From: DATILI01 sp035476635
Lineage (GTDB): Bacteria; Pseudomonadota; Gammaproteobacteria; Burkholderiales; Burkholderiaceae_C
Direction of reading: 5' to 3'
Assembly: GCA_035476635.1 (NCBI GenBank)
Contig: DATILI010000115.1
Coordinates: forward strand, 1-56,814
Length of the DNA stretch: 56,814 nucleotides
The position numbers and the translations under genes are program-made. The notes beneath the pieces were generated by a model. That model saw only the letters and a program-made list of their open reading frames with translations, had not been told where the DNA came from and did no database searches. Positions 48,849-56,814 of the stretch are shown piece by piece (position 1 is the first letter of the stretch; every line of letters starts with the position of its first letter).

Positions 48849-49724
48849 ATGCCCGTTGACTTGAATACCTTGTTCGAGCGCTACCAGCCGGTGCGCCGCC
48901 GTGCCGAATTCGCCTTCTGGGTCGTGGTGCTGGGGCTGCAGGCCGCTTTCAACAGCCTGGTGACCTTGATCGAGGTGCGACACGCGAACCGGCTTGTGCT
49001 GCCCTGGGAGCCGGTGCTGTGGGAGCTTTCCAGCGTGCTGGTCGTGGGTTCGCTGATTCCGGGGATCGCGGCGTTTGAGCGCCGTTTCCCGTTGCGCTGG
49101 CAAAAGCTGGGGCGCACCCTGCTTTGGCACCTGGGCGCTAGCGTCGTGTTTTGTATCGTTCATGTCCTGGCCACCGTGGCGTTGCGCCGCGCCGGCTACG
49201 CCGCCTTGGGCAGCCACTACGCGTTCGGTGACTGGCTCACACAGCTGGCCTACGAATACCTGAAGGACGTGCGCAGCTACGTGATGATCCTCGCGGCGAT
49301 CGTGAGCTACCGTTTCCTGATGCTGCGCCTGCAAGGCGAGGCGCGCGTGCTGGACGCACCCGACAGCCCGCCGCACACGCCGCCCGCGCCGCCACCGCAA
49401 CGCCCGGAGCGTTTCCTGGTACGCAAGCTGCGCCGCGAATTCCTGATCGCGGCCGGCGACATCGAATGGCTGCAAGCCCAGGGCAACTATGTGGGCCTGC
49501 GCGTGCGCGGGCACGACTACCTCTTGCGCTCGACCTTGTCGGACTTTCTGGAGCAGCTCGACCCGGCGCGCTTTGTACGGGTGCACCGCAGCTACGCCGT
49601 CAACCTGGACCAGGTGGCCGAGATCGAGCCGATGGAGGCCGGCGATGCGCGGCTGCGCATGCGCGACGGTGGGCAAGTGCCCTGCAGCCGGCGCTACCGC
49701 GACGCGCTGGCGCCAGGCGGCTGA
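48849..49724 (+). CDS. Membrane-anchored LytTR-type transcriptional regulator
   Basis: Predicted 291 residues. Hydrophobic spans lie at ~20-45, 55-80, 95-120 and 140-160. A Pro-rich linker (PPHTPPAPPPQRPE) at ~175-190 is followed by a LytTR DNA-binding domain at ~195-285: FLVRKLRREFLIAAGDIEWLQAQGNYVGLRVRGHDYLLRSTLSDFLEQLDPARFVRVHRSYAVNLDQVAEIEP. The expected action is to bind promoters while sitting in the inner membrane. No histidine kinase partner is adjacent. It is divergent from the acyltransferase, its likely target. Confidence 0.88.
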   Translation: MPVDLNTLFERYQPVRRRAEFAFWVVVLGLQAAFNSLVTLIEVRHANRLVLPWEPVLWELSSVLVVGSLIPGIAAFERRFPLRWQKLGRTLLWHLGASVVFCIVHVLATVALRRAGYAALGSHYAFGDWLTQLAYEYLKDVRSYVMILAAIVSYRFLMLRLQGEARVLDAPDSPPHTPPAPPPQRPERFLVRKLRREFLIAAGDIEWLQAQGNYVGLRVRGHDYLLRSTLSDFLEQLDPARFVRVHRSYAVNLDQVAEIEPMEAGDARLRMRDGGQVPCSRRYRDALAPGG

Positions 49725-49735
49725 ACGCAGCGGCG

Positions 49736-50191
49736 TTAGCCGGTGACCGTGCCGCGCCGGTCGACCTTGCGGCTCAACACGACGGATGTATGCGTCTGGT
49801 GGATGCCTTCGATGCCGCCGATGTGGTCCAGCAGCGCATCGAGCTGTTCATGCGTATCGCAGCGCAGGAACACCATGTAGTCGAACTGCCCACTGACCGC
49901 CGACACCTCCTCGACCTCGGGCCGGCGCTCCAGCGCACGAATCACCGCCGCGGCATTCTTGGGGTTGACGCTCAGGCCGCAGAAGGCGCGCACCGCGGGT
50001 TGCTCAAGGCGCCGGCCCAGCCGCACGCCGTAGCCGGCAACGATTCCTTCGCGCTCCAGCCGGGCGATGCGCGCAACGACGGTGGTTCGCGCAATCTTGA
50101 GCATGCGGGCGAGCGCCGCGGCCGGTTCGCGCGCATTGGCCTGCAGCAGGCTCAGCAGGTGCCGGTCGGTGTCGTCCAGGCGCGGGTCCAT
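49736..50191 (-). CDS. Lrp/AsnC-family transcriptional regulator
   Basis: Predicted 151 residues. Helix-turn-helix LDDTDRHLLSLLQANAREPAAALARMLKIARTTVVARIARLEREGIVAGYGV and a RAM ligand domain (FCGLSVNPKNAAAVIRALERRPEVEEVSAVSGQFDYMVFLRCDTHEQLDALL) are standard. Lrp/AsnC proteins sense amino acids. It lies 15 bp downstream of a saccharopine-dehydrogenase-like gene on the same strand, so it may regulate its own operon in response to an amino acid such as lysine. Confidence 0.9.
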   Translation of the reverse strand: MDPRLDDTDRHLLSLLQANAREPAAALARMLKIARTTVVARIARLEREGIVAGYGVRLGRRLEQPAVRAFCGLSVNPKNAAAVIRALERRPEVEEVSAVSGQFDYMVFLRCDTHEQLDALLDHIGGIEGIHQTHTSVVLSRKVDRRGTVTG

Positions 50192-50206
50192 CAGGCCGCG
50201 CCCGCT

Positions 50207-51394
50207 TTATGCAAAAAGGAACTGATCATGGCTTTGGATGCCCGCATCTCGTCTACGATCCGCTCCCAGAATATCACTGGCGGCGCCGAGTGCCGCGTAG
50301 TAGCGGCCAACGCGGGTCGATAGAAACGCCTCCAGCGGCACCTGCTCCTGCCCGACGAAGCCGCGCGCCGGCAGCTTGCCCGCACGCAGAAGCTCGAACA
50401 CCCCGACGACGCCGGCGGCGGTCGACAGCTCGATCGCGGTGCGCTCACTGCCGCGAAGCGGTGCGCCGAAGATGCGTGCCAGGCGCGTTTCCTGCTCGAA
50501 ACGCCCAGCGCGCCGGCCCGACGCCGATGCGAAGACGATGACAACGTCCTCGCGGCTGTGCGGTACGGCCTGCACCAGGATCTCGCGCAGCAAATCGCGG
50601 CGTTCGATCAAGCGCAGGTCATGCAACAGGAAGCGCATCGCGTCGCGATGGCCCGGGTAGCGGATGGTCTTGTAGTCGAGGTTGCGCACTTTGCCGCGCA
50701 GCGTCTCGCAAAGCGTGCCCAGGCCACCCGAGGTGTTGAAAGCCTCGAACGACTCGGCATCCAGCGTGAATGTCTCGTGTCCTTCCAGTGGCTGGACCGA
50801 TACGGCCTGGCCATTGACGATAGCGTCGCACGGATTGCAGTATTCATTGATGACGCCATCGATGCTCCAGGTGAAGTTGTAGCGCAGGCTGTTGGTGGCA
50901 TTGCGAGTCAGGGCGCCCACGCGCAGCCGCAGGTCGTACAACTCGTCGAAACGTCCGGCGAGATGGCTGCCCAGCATGCCGATCACGCCTGGTGCCAGCC
51001 CGCTCTGCGGCATCAGGACCGAGGAAGCCGATGCGGCGAGCTTGCGGATCGCGGTGGTCGCGGCCACGTCTTCGGTCAGATCGAAATAGTGCACGCCGCG
51101 CCGCGCCGCTTCCGTGGCGACACGCTCGGCAAGATAGAACGGCAGCGCGTTGATGACGACGCAGTGCGAAGCAAGCGCAGTGCCCAATGCTTCGACGCTT
51201 TCGACGTCGAGCGTGATCCGCCGCACCAAGGCGCCGTCCTGTGGCGCAGCGCCGGCGACGTGTTGGGCATCGCTGGCGATGCGGTCCGCGAGCGTGACGG
51301 GCAGGCGCTCGTACTCTGCCAGCATGGCAGCGACGGTGCTTCCGACTTTGCCTGCCCCCAGGACCAATACGCTGCGAATTTCCGAGGTCTTCAT
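50207..51394 (-). CDS. Saccharopine dehydrogenase-like reductase
   Basis: Predicted 395 residues. N-terminal Rossmann motif SVLVLGAGKVGSTVAAMLAEY, then VVINALPFYLAERVATEAARRGVHYFDLTEDVAATTAI, typical of saccharopine dehydrogenase / carboxynorspermidine synthase-like proteins. The C-terminal catalytic part (YCNPCDAIVNGQAVSVQPLEGHETFTLD, NTSGGLGTLCETLRGKVRNLDYKTIRYPGH) matches lysine-pathway enzymes such as L-lysine 6-dehydrogenase or saccharopine dehydrogenase (glutamate-forming). Reaction is NAD(P)+-dependent on an amino acid or its adduct. It differs from the first such enzyme at 3920 and shares a transcript with an Lrp regulator. Confidence 0.82.
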   Translation of the reverse strand: MKTSEIRSVLVLGAGKVGSTVAAMLAEYERLPVTLADRIASDAQHVAGAAPQDGALVRRITLDVESVEALGTALASHCVVINALPFYLAERVATEAARRGVHYFDLTEDVAATTAIRKLAASASSVLMPQSGLAPGVIGMLGSHLAGRFDELYDLRLRVGALTRNATNSLRYNFTWSIDGVINEYCNPCDAIVNGQAVSVQPLEGHETFTLDAESFEAFNTSGGLGTLCETLRGKVRNLDYKTIRYPGHRDAMRFLLHDLRLIERRDLLREILVQAVPHSREDVVIVFASASGRRAGRFEQETRLARIFGAPLRGSERTAIELSTAAGVVGVFELLRAGKLPARGFVGQEQVPLEAFLSTRVGRYYAALGAASDILGADRRRDAGIQSHDQFLFA

Positions 51395-51538
51395 TCCAGT
51401 TCTCCTTGAGGCGAACGAAGAACCGCCCGCTGCCAGGAATCGTAGGGATGAAGGAGGACCGATGGTAGAGACCAGATCGTCGAGAAGACGTGCGACTTCC
51501 GTCGATTCGACGAACCGTCGCGATTGAAATGACCTGGC

Positions 51539-53416
51539 TCAGGTTGAAAGCGTGGCAGCGGCGCCGAAAGCGAAGACGCGAACATCGCGTGCATGGTCCG
51601 CCAGGCAGCGCGCGGCCTGGTCCGGTGGCAGCGGGCGCGAGAGCCCGAAGCCCTGGAACAGGTCGCAGCCCAACTCCATCAGGCAGGCCTGGTCGGCCGC
51701 GGCTTCCACCCCCTCCGCCACCACGACCATGCCGATCGCGTGTGCAACCCGCACGACCGAGTCCACCAGCAGCCGTGCATCGGCGCGGGTGGCGATGCCG
51801 TCGACAAAGATGCGGTCGATCTTGAGCTTTCGGCAGCGCAGGCGCAGCAGATAGGCCAGCGAGCTGTAGCCCGTACCGAAGTCGTCCAGCGCCAATTCAA
51901 AGCCGCGGGTCTGCAGGATGTTCACAATGGACTCGGGTTTGTCCATGTCTTCGAACACCGCGGTTTCGGTTAATTCGAACTCGACCTCCTCGGGGCCCAG
52001 TGCCAGCGCGTCCAGCTTGTCCAGGAATGCCCGGCGATCTTCCTCGCCGCGAAATTGGTGGGACGACAGGTTCAGCGCCACGGCAACGGCAGGCAGCCCT
52101 GCCCGGCGCCACTGGCCAAGGTCGCAATGCAGCCGGTTCAGGCACGCCAGGCCCAGGCCCGTGATGAGGCCAGCCTCCTCGGCAATCGGAATGAACTCGG
52201 ACGGCGCAATCCAGCCCCGCTCCGGATGGTTCCAGCGCGCCAGGCCTTCGAATGACCGCAGGCGGCCGTCACGGTCGTAGATGGGCTGGTAAGCCAGAGC
52301 GATCTGGTCCTGCTTCAAGGCGGCGCGCAAATCCTGTTCGGTGCGCCTGCGCTGGCGCAGCGCCTCGCCCATGTCCGGCGCATACACTGCGTAGCCGTTC
52401 TTGCCTTGCCGCTTGACGTGGTACAGCGCCACGTCGGCACAGCGCATGGCCGCATCGGCCTCGGACGCATCCCGGGGCAGCATCGCCACGCCAATCGAGG
52501 TGGTGACCTGCAAGGTCGCGCCAGTGGGCGTCAGGTAGGTGCAGGGCTCCTCCGTCATTGCCACGGCGATGTACTGCACCACGTCCTCGGCCACCGGCGC
52601 ATGCAGCAGCACGGCGAACTCGTCACCGCCCAGGCGCGCCACCACGTCGCTGGTGCGCACCAGGGCAGACAGCCGCGATGCGACGGCCTGCAATGCCGCG
52701 TCGCCCGCGCCGTGTCCGTGCGTGTCGTTGACCTGCTTGAAATTGTCGATGTCCACACACATCAGGGAGGCACCGTGGCGCTGGCGCATCGCCTGGGCCA
52801 GCGCATGCTCCAGTTCGCCCGAGAATGCCACCCGGTTGACCAGGCCCGTCAGCGCATCGTGGTGCGCAAGATATTGCGTGCGGTCTTCCGCATGCCGCAC
52901 CTTGGCCCGCAGGCCGCGCGACAGGAAGCGCGTAAACGCCAACGCCACCAGCATGATCGCCAGGGCGCCACCCATGATGCCGAGCAACGCCAGCCACAAG
53001 CCGCTACGGCTGGCGCTGACCACCAGTTGTGCCTGCACTGTTCCATTGGCCACAACGTTGGCCCGCGCCGTGGTGTCGCCCGCGTGCCGTTGCAGCCAGC
53101 TGCTCGAATCTTGCGCGCGGGCATAGGCGACGAACTCGCTGCCGTCGGGCCAGACCAACCGCGCCGAACGCACATCGGGCGCGTCTTCGAAGGCACGCAG
53201 GATGTCGGCGGCGTCGCGCTTGTCGCGAAATACCACGGCGGCGGTGGCGGCGCGCGCGATCATGTGCGTGCGCGTGTTCAGGTCGTGCCTGAGCCGCAGG
53301 TCGAGCTGGCCGTACTGCAGCAAGGTCAGCAACAGCGCCATGATCAGCATGGCGCCTGCCAGCGGCCAGATGTCGCCTTGCCGGCGCAGTCGCCGCAAAA
53401 GATGGTCAGCCGTCAA
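51539..53416 (-). CDS. Membrane GGDEF/EAL protein (c-di-GMP cyclase/phosphodiesterase, YfiN-like)
   Basis: Predicted 625 residues from TTG 53416, with an AAGAAGG site ~8 bp upstream; longer readings only shadow the YfiR gene. Spans are at ~18-38 and ~155-180 with a CHASE8-like periplasmic domain between (RARTHMIARAATAAVVFRDKRDAADILRAFEDAPDVRSARLVWPDG is the start). HAMP is followed by GGDEF with RTSD (I-site) five residues before LGGDEF. The EAL domain has EGLARW in place of EALxRW, NLSSHQFR, ELTETAVFED, ALDDFGTGYSSLAY, KIDRIFVDGI and AEGVE. Both catalytic centres look intact, so it may be bifunctional. Confidence 0.9.
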   Translation of the reverse strand: MTADHLLRRLRRQGDIWPLAGAMLIMALLLTLLQYGQLDLRLRHDLNTRTHMIARAATAAVVFRDKRDAADILRAFEDAPDVRSARLVWPDGSEFVAYARAQDSSSWLQRHAGDTTARANVVANGTVQAQLVVSASRSGLWLALLGIMGGALAIMLVALAFTRFLSRGLRAKVRHAEDRTQYLAHHDALTGLVNRVAFSGELEHALAQAMRQRHGASLMCVDIDNFKQVNDTHGHGAGDAALQAVASRLSALVRTSDVVARLGGDEFAVLLHAPVAEDVVQYIAVAMTEEPCTYLTPTGATLQVTTSIGVAMLPRDASEADAAMRCADVALYHVKRQGKNGYAVYAPDMGEALRQRRRTEQDLRAALKQDQIALAYQPIYDRDGRLRSFEGLARWNHPERGWIAPSEFIPIAEEAGLITGLGLACLNRLHCDLGQWRRAGLPAVAVALNLSSHQFRGEEDRRAFLDKLDALALGPEEVEFELTETAVFEDMDKPESIVNILQTRGFELALDDFGTGYSSLAYLLRLRCRKLKIDRIFVDGIATRADARLLVDSVVRVAHAIGMVVVAEGVEAAADQACLMELGCDLFQGFGLSRPLPPDQAARCLADHARDVRVFAFGAAATLST

Positions 53417-53448
53417 GTCCGCGCCCTTCTTCCCATGTGCTGCCCTGC

Positions 53449-53970
53449 CTAGTCCTGGCGCACGTAGCGCGCCAAGCGCAGCAGCCGTGCGCTGATTTGT
53501 ACACCCGCGCGGCGGGCAGCCGCAAGATTGATGTCGAACACCACTCGATTTTGATCCGTCTGCAGATTCAGGACGACCCCGCGGTCCAGCAATCCGTGCG
53601 CATCGCCGAGCAGCACGGTGGAGCCGGAGCGGCCCTGGAGCGCCTCGGCTTCGGCCGGCCCCACATAGGCCAGGTGGCAGGTGCGCAGTTCGCTGGCCGC
53701 GACGCGGCGTACCTCCAGCCGATGGCCATTGATCACCGCGCCGCGCACCCGCTCCAGCGCGGCCGCGAACGAACCAGGCGCGGCCAGGCACAGCAGCATG
53801 GGCTGCGTGGCTTCCATCACGCCAGTGGGCCAATCAAAAAAAAGCAGGGCGCGCAGCACCACCTGGGCCTTCAGGTCGTCTTCGCCAAGGCCCTGCGCCA
53901 ACAGCGGCGTGTGCCACAGCAGCAATGCAAGAAGGCCGGTCCGCACGCGCCACGCCAGGGAGGGTGTCAT
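53449..53970 (-). CDS. Periplasmic YfiR-like protein (DUF4154)
   Basis: Predicted 173 residues. Signal peptide at ~1-25 (TGLLALLLWHTPLLAQG). The mature part, DDLKAQVVLRALLFFDWP then LLCLAAPGSFAAALERVRGAVINGHRLEVRRVAASELRTCHLAYVGPAEAEAL and GVVLNLQTDQNRVVFDINLAAARRAGVQISARLLRLARYV, matches YfiR/DUF4154 (a repressor that binds the periplasmic domain of the YfiN cyclase and releases it on redox or envelope cues). It lies between the receptor and the GGDEF/EAL gene, 32 bp before the latter. Confidence 0.85.
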   Translation of the reverse strand: MTPSLAWRVRTGLLALLLWHTPLLAQGLGEDDLKAQVVLRALLFFDWPTGVMEATQPMLLCLAAPGSFAAALERVRGAVINGHRLEVRRVAASELRTCHLAYVGPAEAEALQGRSGSTVLLGDAHGLLDRGVVLNLQTDQNRVVFDINLAAARRAGVQISARLLRLARYVRQD

Positions 53971-53982
53971 AGGGTCCGCGAC

Positions 53983-56001
53983 TCAGAACGCCACGCGCAC
54001 GTCAAGCGCAACGCGCCGGCGTTCGCGCGGCACGCGCTGCAAGGCGGTGTCCAGCGTTGCCGGGTCCCAGGTGGCACGGTCGGCAACGTTGTGGACGATC
54101 AGCGCCATCGAACTGCCTGGCGCTATGCTGCGGCGCAAAACCAGATCGGCGGTCGCATAGGACGGCACCGCACCACGCTCGCCCGCGCGGCGCGCGATCG
54201 CCTGCCACTGCGCGCCGGCGCTCCATTGCGCGTCAAGCGGGCCGAACAGATGGCCCTTGTAGATCCAGCGCGGCGCATTGGTGGTTGGCTGGCCGTTGAT
54301 CCGCACGCGCGCCAAAGACAGCGTGCTGCGCCATTGCCAGCGCGAAGCCAGGCGCTGCTCGTAGTCGATGTCGATGCCGGTGGAATGCCCGCGCGAGAGG
54401 TTTTCGTAACGCGACACGACGTTGTCAATCGGCACGAAATCGATCAGGTCGCGCAGCTGGTACCGGTAGGCGCTCAGGGTCAGCCGCGCATCGCGTCCCA
54501 CCGGCCGCTCCCAGGCCAGCTCGAGCGTGGAGATGCGCTCGGGGCCCAGTTGCGGATTGGCCACCTGCGACACGCCGCCGTCTTCATAGAAGCGCTCATT
54601 CAGATTGGGCGCGCGAAACGCCTTGCCCGCCATCAGCTTGACGGCTTCGTTCGGACCCGGCCGGTACACCAGGGCGAAACGCGGCGATAGTTCGGGATCG
54701 AAACCGCCGACGTTGTCCAGGCGCGCGCCCAACGTAGCAAGCCAGCGTTCGGACAAGCGGATCTGGTCTTGCAGGTACAGGCCGCTTTGCGTTTGGCGAT
54801 CCACCCGGTTCAGGTAGCTGCGCGCGGGCGCTTCGTCATAGTTGGACTGCAAGGCGCGCAGCGTCCTGCGCAATTCGACACCCGCCACCAGCGTGTGGTT
54901 GATCCATCCGCGCCAGTGCAACCGCGCATCGAGCCCGGCCCAATTGACGGTGGAGAAGTCGCGGTTGATCGTCGTGGCCAGCCCGGGGGTCATGCGCCGG
55001 GTGGCATCGATGTCGTCAAAAACATAGCGGCCGCGAAAAGAGGTGCGCGACAGATTGAAGCGCGCCGTGGGCCGCCAATCGTCGCGCCAGCTGCCTTCAT
55101 ACACGCTTTCGACATAGGCGTAGCCGTCGCGGTAGCGCGTGCCTGAATTGCCGGGCAAGGTGCCATAGGGCGCTGTCGCCGCGTCCTTCTCGCGCGCTTG
55201 CGCAACGAAGGTGGTGCGCCATGCGCCCAGGCGCAGCTTGGCCATCAGGCTGTGGTAGCGGGTGCCGTCCAGGCCGGTGACCACGCCACCCGGCGTACTG
55301 GGGCCGCTGAGTTCGGCCAGCCGCAAGGTCTCGCCAGCCAGGTTGTGCAGGGCCACGCCGACAAACAGGTCGGAGTCACCTTCGTGCCAGCCGTACTGGC
55401 CCGTGAGCTTCACGCTACGCGCCTGGGACCAGTTGGCGCGCAGGCCCAGGCCGGGCGCATCGGCACCGTCCATCGTGACGGCATTGACCACGCCAAGCAA
55501 GGCGTTGCCGCCGTACACCGAAGAGGCCGACCCGCTCACCAGCTCGAGCCGCTTGACCCAGTCGGCCAGGATCGGAAACTCGTAGTCGGGCAGGGCCTGG
55601 TCGAAAAGCGCATCGTTGACGCGATAGCCATCAATGGCCATGAGGATGCGCGTGTTGTAGTCGCCGGGCCGGTTCAGGCCGCGCAGACCCACACTGCTGT
55701 AGGTGCGCGAGGTAGTGACATAGGTGCCGGGCAGGCGCGCAAACATATCCGCCAGCGTCGCATGGCCCAAGGCACTGGCCTCGGCACGGCCGATGACGCT
55801 GACATTGGCCGGTGCATCGAGCGACTTTTCAGCATGGCGCGAAGCCCCCTCGATCTCGGTGCCCAGCAGGGCCTCCAGGCCCGCGGCGGGATCATCGGCG
55901 GCAAGCGCGGCAGCGCCCAGGCACAGCAACACCAAGCCGCAAGCCGTCTGGCGAGAAATTGAGCGATCGCGGGCAGGCGGGACAGTGTCGGGCTGGGGCA
56001 T
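53983..56001 (-). CDS. TonB-dependent outer-membrane receptor
   Basis: Predicted 672 residues from ATG 56001 (MPQPDTVPPARDRSISRQT); a TTG at 56058 is possible but poorer. Signal peptide at ~17-37 (TACGLVLLCLGAAALAA). The plug at ~50-180 includes PANVSVIGRAEASALGHATLADMFARLPGTYVTTSRTYSSVGLRGLNRPGDYNTRILMAIDGYRVND and SASSVYGGNALLGVVNAV; a 22-stranded barrel follows with C-terminal Phe. The plug closely matches receptors found with DUF4154 genes. It is first in a three-gene unit with YfiR-like and GGDEF/EAL proteins, 12 bp before the former. The ligand is not identifiable. Confidence 0.88.
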   Translation of the reverse strand: MPQPDTVPPARDRSISRQTACGLVLLCLGAAALAADDPAAGLEALLGTEIEGASRHAEKSLDAPANVSVIGRAEASALGHATLADMFARLPGTYVTTSRTYSSVGLRGLNRPGDYNTRILMAIDGYRVNDALFDQALPDYEFPILADWVKRLELVSGSASSVYGGNALLGVVNAVTMDGADAPGLGLRANWSQARSVKLTGQYGWHEGDSDLFVGVALHNLAGETLRLAELSGPSTPGGVVTGLDGTRYHSLMAKLRLGAWRTTFVAQAREKDAATAPYGTLPGNSGTRYRDGYAYVESVYEGSWRDDWRPTARFNLSRTSFRGRYVFDDIDATRRMTPGLATTINRDFSTVNWAGLDARLHWRGWINHTLVAGVELRRTLRALQSNYDEAPARSYLNRVDRQTQSGLYLQDQIRLSERWLATLGARLDNVGGFDPELSPRFALVYRPGPNEAVKLMAGKAFRAPNLNERFYEDGGVSQVANPQLGPERISTLELAWERPVGRDARLTLSAYRYQLRDLIDFVPIDNVVSRYENLSRGHSTGIDIDYEQRLASRWQWRSTLSLARVRINGQPTTNAPRWIYKGHLFGPLDAQWSAGAQWQAIARRAGERGAVPSYATADLVLRRSIAPGSSMALIVHNVADRATWDPATLDTALQRVPRERRRVALDVRVAF

Positions 56002-56154
56002 AGACGGGTGGAAAAATCCTCCGGATTGCGCCTTCTTGCGAGGCCTTTTGTGCACCAATTCAGTGTACCGGAACCCCCACGGCGATCATCGGTGTTTGTC
56101 TGGCCCCCACGGGTCGCTCACTTCGTGTAGCTCGCTGACGATTCACGCGTCGCG

Positions 56155-56814
56155 TCAGTCCCAGCCCTTGCTCTTGCGTTCGGCTTCGACCACGCGCAGC
56201 AGGTCGGCCAGGGTTTTCCCTGCCTCGTCGCGAAATTGCTCTTCGAGTCGGCGCACATAGTGGATGCGGTCCACGCGAAAGCCGCGAAAGTCCTTGCGCA
56301 CTTCGCACCAGGCCGACAGCGTCCAGACCTTGCCCCAGTAGAAGCAACCCAGCGGCCGGATATTGCGCTGGCTGTCCTGGCCGGCCACGTCCTTGTAGTG
56401 GATCAGCAGCTTGTGGCGCGACTGCATGGCCTCGCGCAAGGTCTGCAAGGTCTGCTGCGCTGCCGGCTCCAGGCCAACGGAAGGTGCGTACAGCGCCTGG
56501 CTTTCGGCGGCCGCGCGCGCGGCCGCCGGCAACACCGACAGGATCTTGCCCAACGCGGTTTCGACCTCGTGCGCCATGGCTGCATCGAGCCAGGGCTGCG
56601 CCACGCGCGCGGCGGCAACCAGCGCATTGGCCTCGCCCTGGGTGAACATCAGCGGCGGCAAGTCAAAGCCCGCGCCCAGGCGGTAGCCGACACCCGCCTC
56701 ACCCTCGATCGGCACGCCCTGGCTCTGCAAATCCGCCACGTCGCGATAGACCGTGCGCTCGGACACTTCGAGCCGCCCGGCGAGGTAGGCGGCCGTGGTC
56801 AGGCGACGGCCGCG
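56155..56814 (-). CDS. WYL-domain (YafY-type) transcriptional regulator, N-terminus beyond window
   Basis: The last 219 codons are present; the start lies past base 56814. The visible N-terminal part, RGRRLTTAAYLAGRLEVSERTVYRDVADLQSQGVPIEGEAGVGYRLGAGFDLPPLMFT, is an HTH_11 winged helix. A WYL domain follows (IHYKDVAGQDSQRNIRPLGCFYWGKVWTLSAWCEVRKDFRGFRVDRI), where the YWG/W-x-L-x-x-W-C and FR-x-D residues bind a ligand, often single-stranded nucleic acid or a small molecule. WYL regulators control metabolism or phage defence; no target is visible here. The protein is intact up to its stop. Confidence 0.9.
   Translation of the reverse strand, partial: RGRRLTTAAYLAGRLEVSERTVYRDVADLQSQGVPIEGEAGVGYRLGAGFDLPPLMFTQGEANALVAAARVAQPWLDAAMAHEVETALGKILSVLPAAARAAAESQALYAPSVGLEPAAQQTLQTLREAMQSRHKLLIHYKDVAGQDSQRNIRPLGCFYWGKVWTLSAWCEVRKDFRGFRVDRIHYVRRLEEQFRDEAGKTLADLLRVVEAERKSKGWD

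Noticed and set aside
48702..49676. Extension of the acyltransferase reading frame far upstream on the minus strand
   Set aside because: It is antisense to the LytTR gene and has low-complexity composition; ATG 48701 begins the conserved acyltransferase segment.
53417..53833. N-terminal extension of the GGDEF/EAL protein to 53833
   Set aside because: The extra ~139 residues are an out-of-frame shadow of the YfiR-like gene. The TTG at 53416 has a good ribosome site and places the first membrane span correctly.

Overview
This 56.8 kb window is GC-rich bacterial chromosome. It looks like a betaproteobacterium of the order Burkholderiales, probably close to the Comamonadaceae. That placement rests on overall protein character, on the neighbourhoods waaF / CHCC zinc finger / ilvE / radA and alr / lplT, and on dense high-GC coding with many 1-14 bp gene overlaps. 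It is inference, not a database result. I saw no rRNA, tRNA, CRISPR array, intact insertion sequence or prophage module, and no gene-free stretch longer than 300 bases.

Layout. 1-3154 (minus): a cell-surface group with a glycosyltransferase (cut by the window edge), a secreted FecR-domain protein, a TPR plus outer-membrane beta-barrel protein and a methyltransferase. 3189-5461: a TetR regulator divergent from a saccharopine-dehydrogenase-like oxidoreductase across a perfect inverted repeat, then a DUF1801 protein. 5491-9877: a GloC-type hydrolase, an M48 peptidase, an AmpG-like permease and an acyl-CoA ligase. 9965-11936: an OmpR/EnvZ-type two-component pair, followed by a terminator and a possible small transcript. 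12205-14958: a LysR regulator divergent from an MFS permease and a carboxymuconolactone-decarboxylase-family protein. 14972-19008 (minus): a housekeeping block waaF, zinc finger, ilvE, a membrane protein and radA.

19117-37978 looks like an accessory block lying between radA and alr. It holds a DUF3800 protein, a nearly complete meta-cleavage pathway for homoprotocatechuate (hpaR-G1-G2-E-D-F-H-I) with two extra downstream genes (a class II aldolase and a ketopantoate-reductase-like enzyme), a VapBC-type toxin-antitoxin pair, a DMT exporter, a MetC-like enzyme with a divergent AraC regulator, an unrecognised 641-residue protein with an apparent internal repeat, a LysE exporter, an MBOAT/SGNH-like acyl-transfer pair and a NIPSNAP protein. 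38012-42233 returns to housekeeping genes (alr, lplT) with a DMT transporter.

42281-56814 is rich in signalling and envelope genes. There is a translationally coupled CHASE2 adenylate cyclase / SH3 protein / M48 lipoprotein unit, a glycosyltransferase, a glutathione peroxidase overlapping tail-to-tail with a membrane acyltransferase, and a membrane-anchored LytTR regulator. An Lrp regulator follows with a second saccharopine-dehydrogenase-like enzyme. Next is a three-gene unit of TonB-dependent receptor, YfiR-like periplasmic protein and GGDEF/EAL protein, which reads as an envelope-to-c-di-GMP signalling operon. The last gene is a WYL-domain regulator that runs off the end. The most interesting systems are the receptor/YfiR/GGDEF-EAL operon, the FecR/beta-barrel pair and the duplicated 641-residue protein.
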